Below are positions 35,653 through 43,925 of a DNA stretch of 64,000 bases, in pieces. The DNA is taken from positions 2,282,001-2,346,000 of the forward strand of contig CP143259.1 of NCBI GenBank assembly GCA_036321625.1. The letters run 5' to 3'. The translations under genes were made by a program, and so were the position numbers. The stretch is from Peptoniphilaceae bacterium AMB_02. Its GTDB lineage: Bacteria; Bacillota; Clostridia; Tissierellales; Peptoniphilaceae. Under the pieces are notes generated by a model that made no database searches, had not been told where the DNA came from, and was given only the letters and a program-made list of their open reading frames with translations. Every line of letters begins with the position of its first letter. Positions within the stretch are counted from its first letter, which is position 1.

Positions 35653-36393
35653 TTATTTGTTGTAAACGCTTGGATCAATACCTTCTAAGTATTTAACTAC
35701 GTTTTCTAGTGGCTCAACATCGCCGAATTTTGCATCTATGTCGAATAGGTTCCACTCAATAACTCCTGGTACTCTATCGCCTATTGTTCCTATTGGAACG
35801 ATTGTCTTAAATCCGTGTCCTGTTGAATCCATACAAGTATGTCTTACACATGCACATGCTGTAGCACCCATTACTATTACAGTGTCTACGCCTAATTTAT
35901 ATAATGTGGAAGCTAAGTGAGTTCCGAAGAAGTTACTTGCGTATTTTTTGTGGATTACTGGCTCCTCTGGTCTTGGCTCAAGCTTTGGATCTATCTCCAT
36001 CCACTCAGAGTTAATATCTAGTGAGTGCATTGGAATTTTTTCATCCCATCTTGGTAAGTCCCATTGCTCTTTTCCTACATATCCTGTAGTTGTATGGAAT
36101 ATTGGAACACCTGATTTTCTAGCTGCATTTAATACTTTAAGTGCATTTGCACAGATTTCATTATTGTTTTCACAAGTGAATGGGTGACCATCTGACATCC
36201 AAGCCTTAGCCATGTCTACTGTAGTTACTGCAGGAGCCTTACCGTATCCCATTCTTCTTTGGAATCCTCTCTCCTTGTAGATTCTACTAGCTTCTTCAAA
36301 TGCCTTTTGCAATAAATCTAGGTCAATTCCATATTGACCACCCTTATCTTTGTACTTCTCATCTGGTGAATATAATACATCTCTTTGACTCAT
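35653..36393 (-). CDS. N-carbamoylsarcosine amidase-like isochorismatase-family hydrolase, copy 2
   Basis: Predicted 246-residue protein identical to copy 1; only silent changes were seen in the coding part read here. The active-site Asp, Lys and Cys are all kept. It lies directly downstream of the sigma-54 activator gene, with its own sigma-54 promoter at 36487-36503, an arrangement typical of an activator and its target. The IS1182 element downstream separates it from the MFS and deaminase genes, with which it may once have formed an operon. Confidence 0.78.
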   Translation of the reverse strand: MSQRDVLYSPDEKYKDKGGQYGIDLDLLQKAFEEASRIYKERGFQRRMGYGKAPAVTTVDMAKAWMSDGHPFTCENNNEICANALKVLNAARKSGVPIFHTTTGYVGKEQWDLPRWDEKIPMHSLDINSEWMEIDPKLEPRPEEPVIHKKYASNFFGTHLASTLYKLGVDTVIVMGATACACVRHTCMDSTGHGFKTIVPIGTIGDRVPGVIEWNLFDIDAKFGDVEPLENVVKYLEGIDPSVYNK

Positions 36394-36486
36394 TATTAAT
36401 ACGCCCCTTCTTTCTAAGTTTTTTCTCACTACAATAGTAGTTTCATTTTCCCCTCAACCACTTTGTAGTTTCATGCCATTATATAT

Positions 36487-36503
36487 TGCAAGACCCGTGC
36501 CAA
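36487..36503 (-). promoter_or_regulatory. sigma-54 promoter, amidase copy 2
   Basis: Minus-strand TTGGCACGGGTCTTGCA, identical to the copy 1 promoter; about 95 nt before the start codon. Confidence 0.92.
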
Positions 36504-36555
36504 CTTTTGAAAGGGCTATTTTTAGCGATTCTAGATTTTATCCCCATATAAGACG

Positions 36556-36654
36556 TTGCATTATCGCAACACTTCTATACCAAAGAAAAGGTTTTCTTGA
36601 AAATAGTAACGTTTGCAGATTCGCAACACTTTAATAATCATTGCAAACTTGCAA
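36556..36654. promoter_or_regulatory. three palindromic activator sites (TTGC-N6-GCAA), copy 2
   Basis: Sites at 36556-36569, 36613-36626 and 36641-36654. The outermost site ends two bases before the stop codon of the activator gene. Confidence 0.75.
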
Positions 36655-36656
36655 CA

Positions 36657-38048
36657 CTACTCTTCCTCCAATTTAACTTCTATATTATATTTTTTTAACT
36701 TTCTAGACAGGGTTGAAGGATGTACACCCAAGGCCTTAGCAGCCTTACGGAGGGATGGAAAGTTCTCCATGGTATCCTTTATAATATATTTTTCATACAA
36801 TTCTAGAAGGTAGGTTAGTTTAGCTTCTTCTGAATTTTCTAGTATTTCTGTAGAATTCATCATCTGTCTAGAGATTATTTTTGTTGGTAGGTCTTCAATA
36901 TTAACTTCTTCCTTATTACTCATAATAAATAAATATTCTATCAGATTTTCCAGTTCCCTAACATTACCTGGCCAAGTATGGGATGTTAACGCCTCGGTTG
37001 CCTTAGGAGATATGGTTACCGTCCGCTTATATTTTCTATTTAATTTTTCTAGGAAATAGACTATAAGCTCAGGTATATCTTCTCTTCTATCCCTAAGAGG
37101 AGGAATGGTAATTGGTATAACATTTAACCTAAAGAATAAATCTTCTCTAAAGTTGCCATCCAGAACTTCCTGTTTTAAATCCCTATTGGTAGCAGCAAGT
37201 ATTCTTACATCTAGATTTATAGGTTCCTTGCCCCCTACTCTAAATAATTCTCTTTCTTGAATAACTCTTAATAATTTTGATTGAACAGGTAGGGGTAGCT
37301 CTCCTATTTCATCTAAAAGTATAGTGCCACCATTTGCTAATTCAAACATTCCTGGCTTACCTTCTTTACCTGCACCAGTAAATGCCCCTCCCTCATATCC
37401 AAATAGTTCACTTTCAAATAAATCCTTAGGAATTGCGGCACAGTTCACCTTTATAAAGGGCTCTTCATTTCTAGGGCTGCCTGTGTGAATAAATTTAGCT
37501 AATACTTCTTTACCTGTACCTGACTCACCATGGATCAAAACAGTGGTGTCATATCTTGCTACTCTTGATGCTAGCCTCACTGTTTTATCCATTTCCTTAG
37601 AAGAGTAAATAAAATCCTTATCCTCAATAACCTGTTCCCTAAGACGTCTTATTTCTTCAGAATATTTAATAGTTAATTTCCTTGTATCTGATAGCTCATT
37701 TCTTAGATTGATCAAATCAGTAATATTTCTAGTATTGGAAACTACACCAATTAATTCATTTTTTGAATCCATAATTGGACTTGCAGTCGTTAAAGCTGAC
37801 TTGCCTGATACATATTTATGAATTGTTGAGACTCTTTTCTTATCCTTTATCACTGTAAGAGATAGTGCCTTGTTTATTATTCCTGCTTCTAATAAATCGT
37901 TTAAACTATTACCAACCAGTTCCTTTCTTGTAAGCCCAGTAGTCTCTTCATAAGCATCATTTAAGTAGACTACATATCCCTGGTTATCTGAAATTAATAT
38001 CCCATCAGATGATGAATCTATAGCTCCTATAATCAATTCTTTATCCAT
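36657..38048 (-). CDS. sigma-54-dependent transcriptional activator with PAS domain
   Basis: A 463-residue enhancer-binding protein. Domains: PAS sensor (about residues 5-115, with SSDGILISDNQGYVVYLNDA), short coiled linker, AAA+ domain (about 145-375) with Walker A GESGTGKE, the sigma-54 contact loop GAFTGA, Walker B GGTILLDEIGELP and the R-finger region LRDRREDIPEL, then a Fis-type helix-turn-helix (SLRKAAKALGVHPSTLSRKLKKY) at the C-terminus. The divergent-looking signal set just downstream (three palindromes, sigma-54 promoter, amidase gene) is its probable target. Ligand unknown; PAS could bind a metabolite. AGGGGGGCAAT precedes the ATG. Confidence 0.93.
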   Translation of the reverse strand: MDKELIIGAIDSSSDGILISDNQGYVVYLNDAYEETTGLTRKELVGNSLNDLLEAGIINKALSLTVIKDKKRVSTIHKYVSGKSALTTASPIMDSKNELIGVVSNTRNITDLINLRNELSDTRKLTIKYSEEIRRLREQVIEDKDFIYSSKEMDKTVRLASRVARYDTTVLIHGESGTGKEVLAKFIHTGSPRNEEPFIKVNCAAIPKDLFESELFGYEGGAFTGAGKEGKPGMFELANGGTILLDEIGELPLPVQSKLLRVIQERELFRVGGKEPINLDVRILAATNRDLKQEVLDGNFREDLFFRLNVIPITIPPLRDRREDIPELIVYFLEKLNRKYKRTVTISPKATEALTSHTWPGNVRELENLIEYLFIMSNKEEVNIEDLPTKIISRQMMNSTEILENSEEAKLTYLLELYEKYIIKDTMENFPSLRKAAKALGVHPSTLSRKLKKYNIEVKLEEE

Positions 38049-38069
38049 ATTGCCCCCCTAATCTTGACT

Positions 38070-38086
38070 GGTGTCAGACTGACCCC
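38070..38086. repeat. 17-bp near-perfect palindrome
   Basis: GGTGTCAG-A-CTGACCCC with one mismatch, in the 38-nt gap between the HAD gene stop and the activator start. It resembles REP-type palindromes. Confidence 0.4.
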
Positions 38087-38728
38087 TTAAATCAATTCCT
38101 TTATACCATCAATAGCATAATCATAGTCTTCGACTTCACCAAATCCATATCTAGCATATACAAAAGGGATATTGGCAAATTTTGCTGCCCATTGATCACC
38201 CTCTGTATCCCCTACATATATAGAAGACTTTAGCTTGTTCCTCTCCATTACTAGCTTAATATTTTCCCCCTTTGAAAGGCCTGTCCTTCCTATATGCTCG
38301 AAATCAGTGAAATATATCTCGAATCTGTAATATTTTAAGAAGCTTTCGATATATCCGTGTTGACAGTTGCTTACAATAAATAATTTATACTTTTTTGAAA
38401 GCTCTATTAGCACATCTTCAAGGCCAGGATATAGTCTTCCTCCATGGGCCTCAATATACTTCATTTCATTATTGCTGCATTTCTCTTCAATCTCCTTTAT
38501 TTTATCATCATTTAGATAAAAAAGGAAAGTCTTAAAAATCTTATCAATAGGTGTTCCCATAAAGCCTTCTATATCTTCTTTAGTAAACTTATTTATAACA
38601 TCATCGTATTTTTCTACCACTTGATTCCATGCTATTAAAATTTCATTGGTGGAATCCCAAAGAGTTCCATCTAGATCAAATATTACACTGTCTAGGTTTT
38701 TAATCTTATCTAATATAATAGTAGTCAT
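38087..38728 (-). CDS. HAD-family hydrolase (phosphoglycolate phosphatase-like)
   Basis: A 213-residue HAD phosphatase. Motif I is SVIFDLDGTLWDS near residue 15, motif II FIVSNC near residue 117, the Lys motif near GLSKGEN, and motif IV YVGDTEGDQWAA near residue 171. The cap insertion after motif I is the helical C1 type seen in Gph-like enzymes. Substrate unknown; such enzymes dephosphorylate small sugar phosphates. It lies 39 nt upstream of the activator gene on the same strand and may be cotranscribed. Confidence 0.82.
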   Translation of the reverse strand: MTTIILDKIKNLDSVIFDLDGTLWDSTNEILIAWNQVVEKYDDVINKFTKEDIEGFMGTPIDKIFKTFLFYLNDDKIKEIEEKCSNNEMKYIEAHGGRLYPGLEDVLIELSKKYKLFIVSNCQHGYIESFLKYYRFEIYFTDFEHIGRTGLSKGENIKLVMERNKLKSSIYVGDTEGDQWAAKFANIPFVYARYGFGEVEDYDYAIDGIKELI

Positions 38729-38749
38729 TTATTTTCTCCTTCTGCTACT

Positions 38750-39019
38750 TTATTGACCTTCTTTATCCTCAGGAAAAATATCTTCCAATATTCTTGATAC
38801 CTCTTCCAGCTGGGATTTTTCTATGAATATATCAGACCCAAATACGGATCCACCAGCAAATAATCTCATATAGCCACCAGCTCCACGATCCTTGATAATA
38901 TATGGGATATTATTTTCTTCTAGCAAGCTCTTAATCGTCAGGAGCTCAAAATCATCATTTGTTGAGCGGAGTAATACCAATTCTATTTCTGAATTATTAT
39001 CTTTCTTTTTCTTAAACAT
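38750..39019 (-). CDS. DUF2007-family small protein
   Basis: An 89-residue soluble protein with the DUF2007 (putative signal-transducing) fold pattern: ELVLLRSTNDDFELLTIKSLLEENNIPYIIKDRG, then GSDIFIEKSQLEEVSRIL. The family is PII-like in shape; function unknown. Located 21 nt upstream of the HAD gene and likely in the same unit. Confidence 0.7.
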   Translation of the reverse strand: MFKKKKDNNSEIELVLLRSTNDDFELLTIKSLLEENNIPYIIKDRGAGGYMRLFAGGSVFGSDIFIEKSQLEEVSRILEDIFPEDKEGQ

Positions 39020-39072
39020 TAGTCCAAACCACCTTTCATGTTGATATTGCTTAAATAGCAGAACTCTACCAA

Positions 39073-39348
39073 TTAATCATTTAATATTAGGTAGTAAAAC
39101 TTTACTAGCAAAAAGGACAAGAAGCCTATTAATATAGCAGCAAAAACTCTGTTTAATTTATCCTGAATTATGACAAAAGTAAGAAGGGTAATAGCTAATG
39201 CAAGTGAATATATTAATGTATATATGACTATTAAAAATCTTTTTCTATTTCCACTTATATCCTTATCTTTAACTTTCTTAGCCATCCTATCTGGTGTTAC
39301 AGAAGTAAAGACAATCTCTAGTATAATCTCTAAGAATTCTGTAATCAT
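39073..39348 (-). CDS. small two-helix membrane protein
   Basis: A 91-residue protein of unknown function with two hydrophobic stretches (about residues 36-60 and 66-88) after a basic segment KKVKDKDISGNRKR. AGGTGATTTA precedes the start. First gene of the four-gene minus-strand set leading to the sigma-54 activator. Confidence 0.5.
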   Translation of the reverse strand: MITEFLEIILEIVFTSVTPDRMAKKVKDKDISGNRKRFLIVIYTLIYSLALAITLLTFVIIQDKLNRVFAAILIGFLSFLLVKFYYLILND

Positions 39349-39567
39349 TAAATCACCTCGTTACATTTAAAAGAACACTTAAACAATAATCCCTTATCTC
39401 TATATATTATTCAAAACATCTAATAATCCTTCTTTTTTAATTAAATAATTAATATAGGAAAAGCTTCCAACTATATTTATGAAAGCAGGAATACCTTCAT
39501 TAGTGTAATGTCATATAGTTCATATAATGATGTAAGGATTAGAAAGTCCATGTGTTTTATTTATTTA

Positions 39568-39596
39568 TTGATAACGAACACTCGTTCTGTTATAGT
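39568..39596 (+). promoter_or_regulatory. sigma-A promoter with a LexA (SOS) box in its spacer
   Basis: TTGATA (39568-39573), 17-nt spacer, TATAGT (39591-39596). The spacer contains CGAACACTCGTTCT (39575-39588), matching the Gram-positive LexA/DinR core GAAC-N4-GTTC. Repressor binding would block the promoter directly. Confidence 0.75.
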
Positions 39597-39638
39597 AGAA
39601 CATAAGAAATAGAATTTGATTGAAGTAGGGGTGAAAAA

Positions 39639-40214
39639 ATGGAGAGAGCACTAAAGAAGAGATTGATTGCAGTAATTCCCAAATATATAGCTAACCAAGG
39701 TAATTGTACACTGATTTATACCGAGGAAGAAAATCCTCTTATTTTAGAAAATACAATTACTACAGTAATGAAGAGAATTGGAAGGCATCATATGGTTGAT
39801 TTAGATGCAATGAAGGAAAGAAACGGAAAGCTGATAAATGCCTCATACCCTGTCCCCATTTATTTAAATGATCAGGTCCTAATTCCAATTAAGGTGAGGA
39901 AGCCCTTTGGGAAAAATGATAAATCCTTTGGTTATGTTAATTTGGAGTATATAGAGAATACCAGACCGGAAAATAACTATACCCTAATACTACTTAAGAA
40001 TCAAATAGAGATAAAATGCTTATTTAGAAAGGAGACCCTTAATAAGCACATTTCTAATGGTAATATTATAAAGAGCTACTATGAAAAAAGGAGTATAGGC
40101 CATTATATAAGTGGAGAAATAAAAATAGCTGAAGAAAACACTTCAATCTACCAGAGTGACAGGACTATTATTAATTTGTATTTGAATACCGAACTCCTTA
40201 AAAAGAAAGGTTAA
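39639..40214 (+). CDS. ComK-like protein (tentative) under SOS-type promoter
   Basis: A 191-residue soluble protein without a confident family match by eye. Its order of elements resembles the competence regulator ComK of Bacillus: a basic RIGRH region followed about 20 residues later by SYPVPIYLN, a strand VLIPI, a GYVNLEYIEN segment aligning with the GW-containing strand of ComK, and the stretch ILLKNQIEIKC...ISNGNIIKSYYEKR. If right it would be a DNA-binding regulator. It stands alone behind a promoter with a LexA box, so DNA damage should induce it. GTAGGGGTGAAAA precedes the ATG. Convergent with the LigD remnant. Confidence 0.4.
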   Translation: MERALKKRLIAVIPKYIANQGNCTLIYTEEENPLILENTITTVMKRIGRHHMVDLDAMKERNGKLINASYPVPIYLNDQVLIPIKVRKPFGKNDKSFGYVNLEYIENTRPENNYTLILLKNQIEIKCLFRKETLNKHISNGNIIKSYYEKRSIGHYISGEIKIAEENTSIYQSDRTIINLYLNTELLKKKG

Positions 40215-40217
40215 GCC

Positions 40218-40260
40218 AAGTAAATAACCAAAGGGGACGGTTCCCATTGGTTATTTACTT
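40218..40260. terminator. long hairpin, terminator or REP-like element
   Basis: AAGTAAATAACCAA (40218-40231) pairs perfectly with TTGGTTATTTACTT (40247-40260); the loop holds GGGGACGGTTCCC. It separates two convergent genes and overlaps the end of the LigD remnant. Confidence 0.75.
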
Positions 40261-41010
40261 TAGCCTTTGGTTATTTTGGAAAAAGTCCTTCCATGGATCT
40301 TCCTTGTCAATCCTTTGGAGTGCATCCCACATATTGATACCGTCAGGTGCAACGGTGTCTAGCTCATCCCAGGAAATAGGCATTGATACTTTAGCTCCTT
40401 TTCTTGCCCTTAGGGAATATGGTGCTATAGAGGTGGCTCCCCTACCGTTACGAATCCAGTCGATAAAGATTCTTCCCTTACGGCTAGCCTTTCTTACATT
40501 ACTTGTATACCGGTCTGGCCACTTCTTTTCCATAACCACAGCCACAAGCCTTGAAAACTCATAGAAGGCATCCCAGCTAGCAGATGGTTGTAGGGGAACA
40601 AGTATATGGTAACCCTTACCTCCACTGGTTTTTAGGTATGACTTCAGGGAAAGTTCAGAGAGAATTTCCTTAACATCCATAACCCCTTGCCTTACTGTAG
40701 AAAGATCCATTCCCTCATCAGGATCTAAATCGAATACCATTATGTCCGGTTTATCTAAGTGGTCTACATTACTTCCCCAAGTATGAAACTCCAAGCTCCC
40801 CATCTGCGCCTCTGATATTAGGCCCTGTTTACTTTCAATATAAAAGTAATCTTCCGATTTACCCTTTCTATTTATAATAGGTGTAGCTACAGTGCCTTTA
40901 CCAGCTGAAGCGGGATGTTTCTTATAGAAGCAGGTACCTGATACCCCCTTTGGACAACGGGTATTGTCAAAGATTTTAATGTAAAATCTCTGGCAACCCT
41001 TGATTTTTAA
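40255..41010 (-). pseudogene. LigD-type DNA polymerase (primase-like) domain, 5' truncated
   Basis: The open frame has no standard start until an ATG at 40803, yet homologous sequence continues upstream to about 40990: RFYIKIFDNTRCPKGVSGTC then FYKKHPASAGKG, matching the beginning of the LigD polymerase domain. Downstream are FHTWGSNVDHLDKPDIMVFDLDPDEG (catalytic Asp pair), LKTSGGKGYHILVPL, RKGRIFIDWIRNGRGATSIAPYSLRARKGA (third Asp) and the closing WDEL segment. The protein repairs breaks together with Ku in intact form. The beginning was probably removed by the neighbouring IS element, and no Ku or ligase domain is present. A shortened protein from 40803 would lack part of the fold. Confidence 0.75.
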
Positions 41011-41144
41011 TCATTTATCTTAATAAAAATATCCACCCCCTAAATAAGGGATAAATAATTTATATTTCTATACAAAAATGGATGACAAATATCCATTTCT
41101 TAGTTATAATATCGTCGTCCAAAACAATCTAAACCAGAAAGGAA

Positions 41145-42569
41145 TTGTCATCCATGTACGATATTATAGCTTATTTACTACAATGTATTCAAGTTCAAAA
41201 CAATATTATTTTATATCTTTTATTTTGTTTAGGTGCCATCAAGGCTTCTAAGCAGCTTGATGAGCCAGTTGATAAGCCATACCGTAAACTTAAAGTTGAT
41301 GATATGCCTATCTTTGATAAGGTCAAAAAGCACGATTACAAGGACCTTCTTAGAAAACATATACTGGATAAGGGTAAGGAGCTTAAACCTGTAAATTCTA
41401 AAGTTCCTGTTCCTGAATCTATTACATGCCCTTGTTGTGGTGCACCCCACATTTATATTTATGATAACAATGGTGGTAAAGGCCAATTTAAGTGTAAAGT
41501 CTGTAAGTCTGTTTTTAACCGTAAAAACTTTTTCTCTAAATCTGTAATTTTAAGGTGTCCTCATTGCAATAAGACTCTTGATCCTATTAAAGACCGCAAA
41601 TTCTTTGTTATCTACAAATGTAAGAATAATGATTGTTCTTTTTATGTTAAAAACCTTAATTCTTTATCTAAAGATCAAAAGGAACTATTCGAAGAAAAAC
41701 CTCATACCTTTAAAATGCGATATATTTACAGAGCATTTAATATTGACTTTAAGCCTTTATCCAGGATTTCTCCCGTTAAAGGTTCTGTTGCTTTACCTAA
41801 AATTTATGCTTCTAATCATGTTCTTGGTCTTGTCTTGACCTATTATGTTAATTATGGTCTCAGTGCTAGAAAGACTGCATCTATTATGAAGGATATACAC
41901 CAGGTAAATATCTCTCATCAGACTGTTCTTAATTACGCTAATACCGTAAGTGTCATTACCAAGCCATTTGTTGACCATTATCCATATGAGTTGTCAGATT
42001 CTATTTGCGGTGATGAAACATACATTAGGGTTAATGGTAAATGGCACTATATCTTCTTTTTCTTTGATGCTGTTAAGAAGATAATTCTTTCTTACCATGT
42101 ATCTCCTAATCGTGATACTCCATCAGCCATTATAGCTTTAGATGATGTTTTATCTAAATTTAAATATATTCCTAAGCATCTTAATATCATTGTTGATGGT
42201 AATCCTATTTACCTTCTAGCCCAACATTTCTTTGCACAGAATGACATTTTCTTTGATGTTTCTCAGGTTATTGGCCTTACTAATGAGGATCCTGTTTCCA
42301 AGGAACTTAGACCTCTTAAGCAGATTATTGAACGTCTTAACCGTACCTTTAAAGGAAATTACAGGTCATCTCATGGATTTGGTGCTGAACATGGCTCAGT
42401 TACCTTTGTTACATTATTTGCTGTCTATTTTAACTTTCTTAGACCTCATGCATCATTGGAAGCTAGTGTGCCAGTTGTTGTTCCTGAACTGGAGGTACTC
42501 CCAAATATGCCTGCAAGATGGATCAAATTAATACAGCTTTCCGAAGAATACATATCTTCCTGTGCTTAA
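41145..42569 (+). CDS. DDE transposase with N-terminal zinc ribbons
   Basis: A 474-residue transposase. Two zinc ribbons are visible (CPCCGAPH...CKVCKSVF near residues 94-122 and CPHCNKTL...CKNNDC near 137-165), then a helix-turn-helix-like region (GLSARKTASIMKDIHQVNISHQTVLNYA) and the catalytic core: CGDETYIRVNGKWHYIFFFFD (first Asp), LNIIVDGNPIYL (second Asp), and QIIERLNRTFKGNYRSSHGF (Glu). The DDE core is IS6/IS240-like. The start may be the ATG at 41154 (MYDIIAYL) since AGAAAGGAAT lies about 14 nt upstream of it. Frame intact. Confidence 0.85.
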   Translation: MSSMYDIIAYLLQCIQVQNNIILYLLFCLGAIKASKQLDEPVDKPYRKLKVDDMPIFDKVKKHDYKDLLRKHILDKGKELKPVNSKVPVPESITCPCCGAPHIYIYDNNGGKGQFKCKVCKSVFNRKNFFSKSVILRCPHCNKTLDPIKDRKFFVIYKCKNNDCSFYVKNLNSLSKDQKELFEEKPHTFKMRYIYRAFNIDFKPLSRISPVKGSVALPKIYASNHVLGLVLTYYVNYGLSARKTASIMKDIHQVNISHQTVLNYANTVSVITKPFVDHYPYELSDSICGDETYIRVNGKWHYIFFFFDAVKKIILSYHVSPNRDTPSAIIALDDVLSKFKYIPKHLNIIVDGNPIYLLAQHFFAQNDIFFDVSQVIGLTNEDPVSKELRPLKQIIERLNRTFKGNYRSSHGFGAEHGSVTFVTLFAVYFNFLRPHASLEASVPVVVPELEVLPNMPARWIKLIQLSEEYISSCA

Positions 42570-42605
42570 AAGTCTTGTTTTTAGATTCTTGAGCCCGAAA
42601 CAGCA

Positions 42606-42750
42606 GCCACCGAAGGCTTGCCCTTGACAAAAATGTTTAAGAAAATGCTACAATGAACATTTCAAGGGCTATTTGTGTTGTCTTGTTTTTGAGTTCCCTT
42701 CGCCCTTGTTAGTTTTCCATCAGCATTTTCTTATTTTTGTCAAGGGTGGC
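42606..42750. repeat. long imperfect palindrome A downstream of a transposase
   Basis: GCCACC-(GAAGGCTTG)-CCCTTGACAAAAAT...AAGAAAATGC on the left is complementary to GCATTTTCTTATTTTTGTC-AAGGGTGGC on the right. It begins 37 nt after the transposase stop. Palindrome B at 44765-44903 has the same outline with a different inner stem. Confidence 0.65.
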
Positions 42751-42834
42751 GGTAGAACCAAGACACATTTTGATTATTCCAGTTAGTTTTTTGCCTTTTA
42801 TTTTTTCATAGAACTTTTTACATTACCATCTAAA

Positions 42835-43740
42835 TTAAGCTCTTTTCGTTTTAGAAAGCGCTACAATTACAACAGAAGTCATTATCAGCGAAAATCCTAG
42901 TATATCTATAGGCAAAAACTTCGTCCCCAGGAATACTGAGGAACAGACCGTCGCAGATAGAGGTTCCATAAAAGCAATTGTACTCGCTGCAATTGGTCCT
43001 ATTTCAGATACTCCTTGTAGATAGAGCGAAAAACCAACTGCTGTGCCCAGGACAACTATAACGATAATTGAGATAATGGTTTTTAAATTAAATACTATGT
43101 CATAATTCCAGGGTCTTATAAAGAATAATAAAATTATACCGGCAAATAACATAGCATAGGCATTTACGATTGCACTTCCCCATTTATCTATCAATCTACC
43201 GGGCATAACAGTATAGGTCATCATTGCCAGTGCTGACAATAATCCCCAAGTCAGTGCTTCCTTGGATATACTCAGGGTGTTTATGTTTCCTCTAGTAGAT
43301 ACTATAAATGCCCCTGTAACAGCTAATAGGACCCCCAATACTTCCGTCTTGTAAGGAAGTCTCCTTTTGGTTATGCAAACATAAAAAACGATTAGTGTTG
43401 GTCCTAGATATTGAAGTACAGTTGCAGTACCTGCATTGGAATAATTTATCGCCATATAATATGTAAGCTGAGATGTAGTAAGCCCAAATAATCCAAAGGC
43501 TAATAACATAAAGACGCTATTTCCGTCATTTAGAATATGGGTAATCTTATTCCCGTATTTAAAGAAACTGTAAGATATAAGTATGATTCCGGAAAATAGT
43601 AATCTGATATTGGTAATCCATATTGGGGATGCATATCCACCAGAGAATAAATATTGTGCAAAGGTACCAGCTATACCCCAAATTATGGCAGCAGTACCGG
43701 TTAGCAAAAGTCCTTTCCAAGCTTTACTTTTCTTTTTCAT
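42835..43740 (-). CDS. EamA/DMT-family transporter
   Basis: A 301-residue drug/metabolite transporter with ten predicted helices forming two EamA repeats. Typical segments are the N-terminal GLLLTGTAAIIWGIAGTFAQYLF, TVLQYLGPTLIVFYVC, GVLLAVTGAFIV, and in the second half GPIAASTIAFMEPLSATVCSSVFLG. These proteins export or import amino acids, nucleobases or other metabolites; the substrate cannot be told. Divergent from the selenoprotein peroxiredoxin gene. The start at 43740 has GGAGGCGTGA before it. Confidence 0.85.
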   Translation of the reverse strand: MKKKSKAWKGLLLTGTAAIIWGIAGTFAQYLFSGGYASPIWITNIRLLFSGIILISYSFFKYGNKITHILNDGNSVFMLLAFGLFGLTTSQLTYYMAINYSNAGTATVLQYLGPTLIVFYVCITKRRLPYKTEVLGVLLAVTGAFIVSTRGNINTLSISKEALTWGLLSALAMMTYTVMPGRLIDKWGSAIVNAYAMLFAGIILLFFIRPWNYDIVFNLKTIISIIVIVVLGTAVGFSLYLQGVSEIGPIAASTIAFMEPLSATVCSSVFLGTKFLPIDILGFSLIMTSVVIVALSKTKRA

Positions 43741-43816
43741 TCACGCCTCCATAGCTTGATTAAAGCAATTAAGATAATTATAATTTTATCATATTTATAA
43801 TTTAAAGCAATGAATT

Positions 43817-43850
43817 CAATTATAATTATAAGGCTTTCTTATGTTATGAT
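43817..43850 (+). promoter_or_regulatory. promoter region of the peroxiredoxin gene with PerR-like box
   Basis: TGTTATGAT (43842-43850) is an extended -10 element. CAATTATAATTATAA (43817-43831), over the -35 region, matches 11 of 15 positions of the PerR box TTATAATNATTATAA. In AT-rich DNA this is weak evidence. Confidence 0.35.
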
Positions 43851-43925
43851 TAAGTTTGCTTATACGGGGTATATATTTACAGATTAGTGATAATCATTTT
43901 CAAAATAAAATACTGGAGGTATATT

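Larger units (their letters stand above)
35595..36659 (-). repeat. 1065-bp duplicated segment, copy 2 (likely ancestral)
   Basis: Continuous with the sigma-54 activator gene, which ends at 36657. See copy 1 at 29747-30811 for the comparison. Confidence 0.95.
40992..42752 (+). mobile_element. insertion sequence with IS6-like DDE transposase (boundaries tentative)
   Basis: GGCAACCCTTGATTTTTAAT at 40992 and, on the opposite strand, CCGCCACCCTTGACAAAAAT ending at 42752 share the core ACCCTTGA and could be the two ends. The left end coincides with the point where LigD homology stops. No target duplication could be recognised, so the ends are provisional. Confidence 0.5.

Noticed and set aside
40803-41010. 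Taking the ATG at 40803 as the natural start of the LigD-like gene
   Set aside because: Family homology continues in frame upstream of it, so the gene is truncated rather than starting there.
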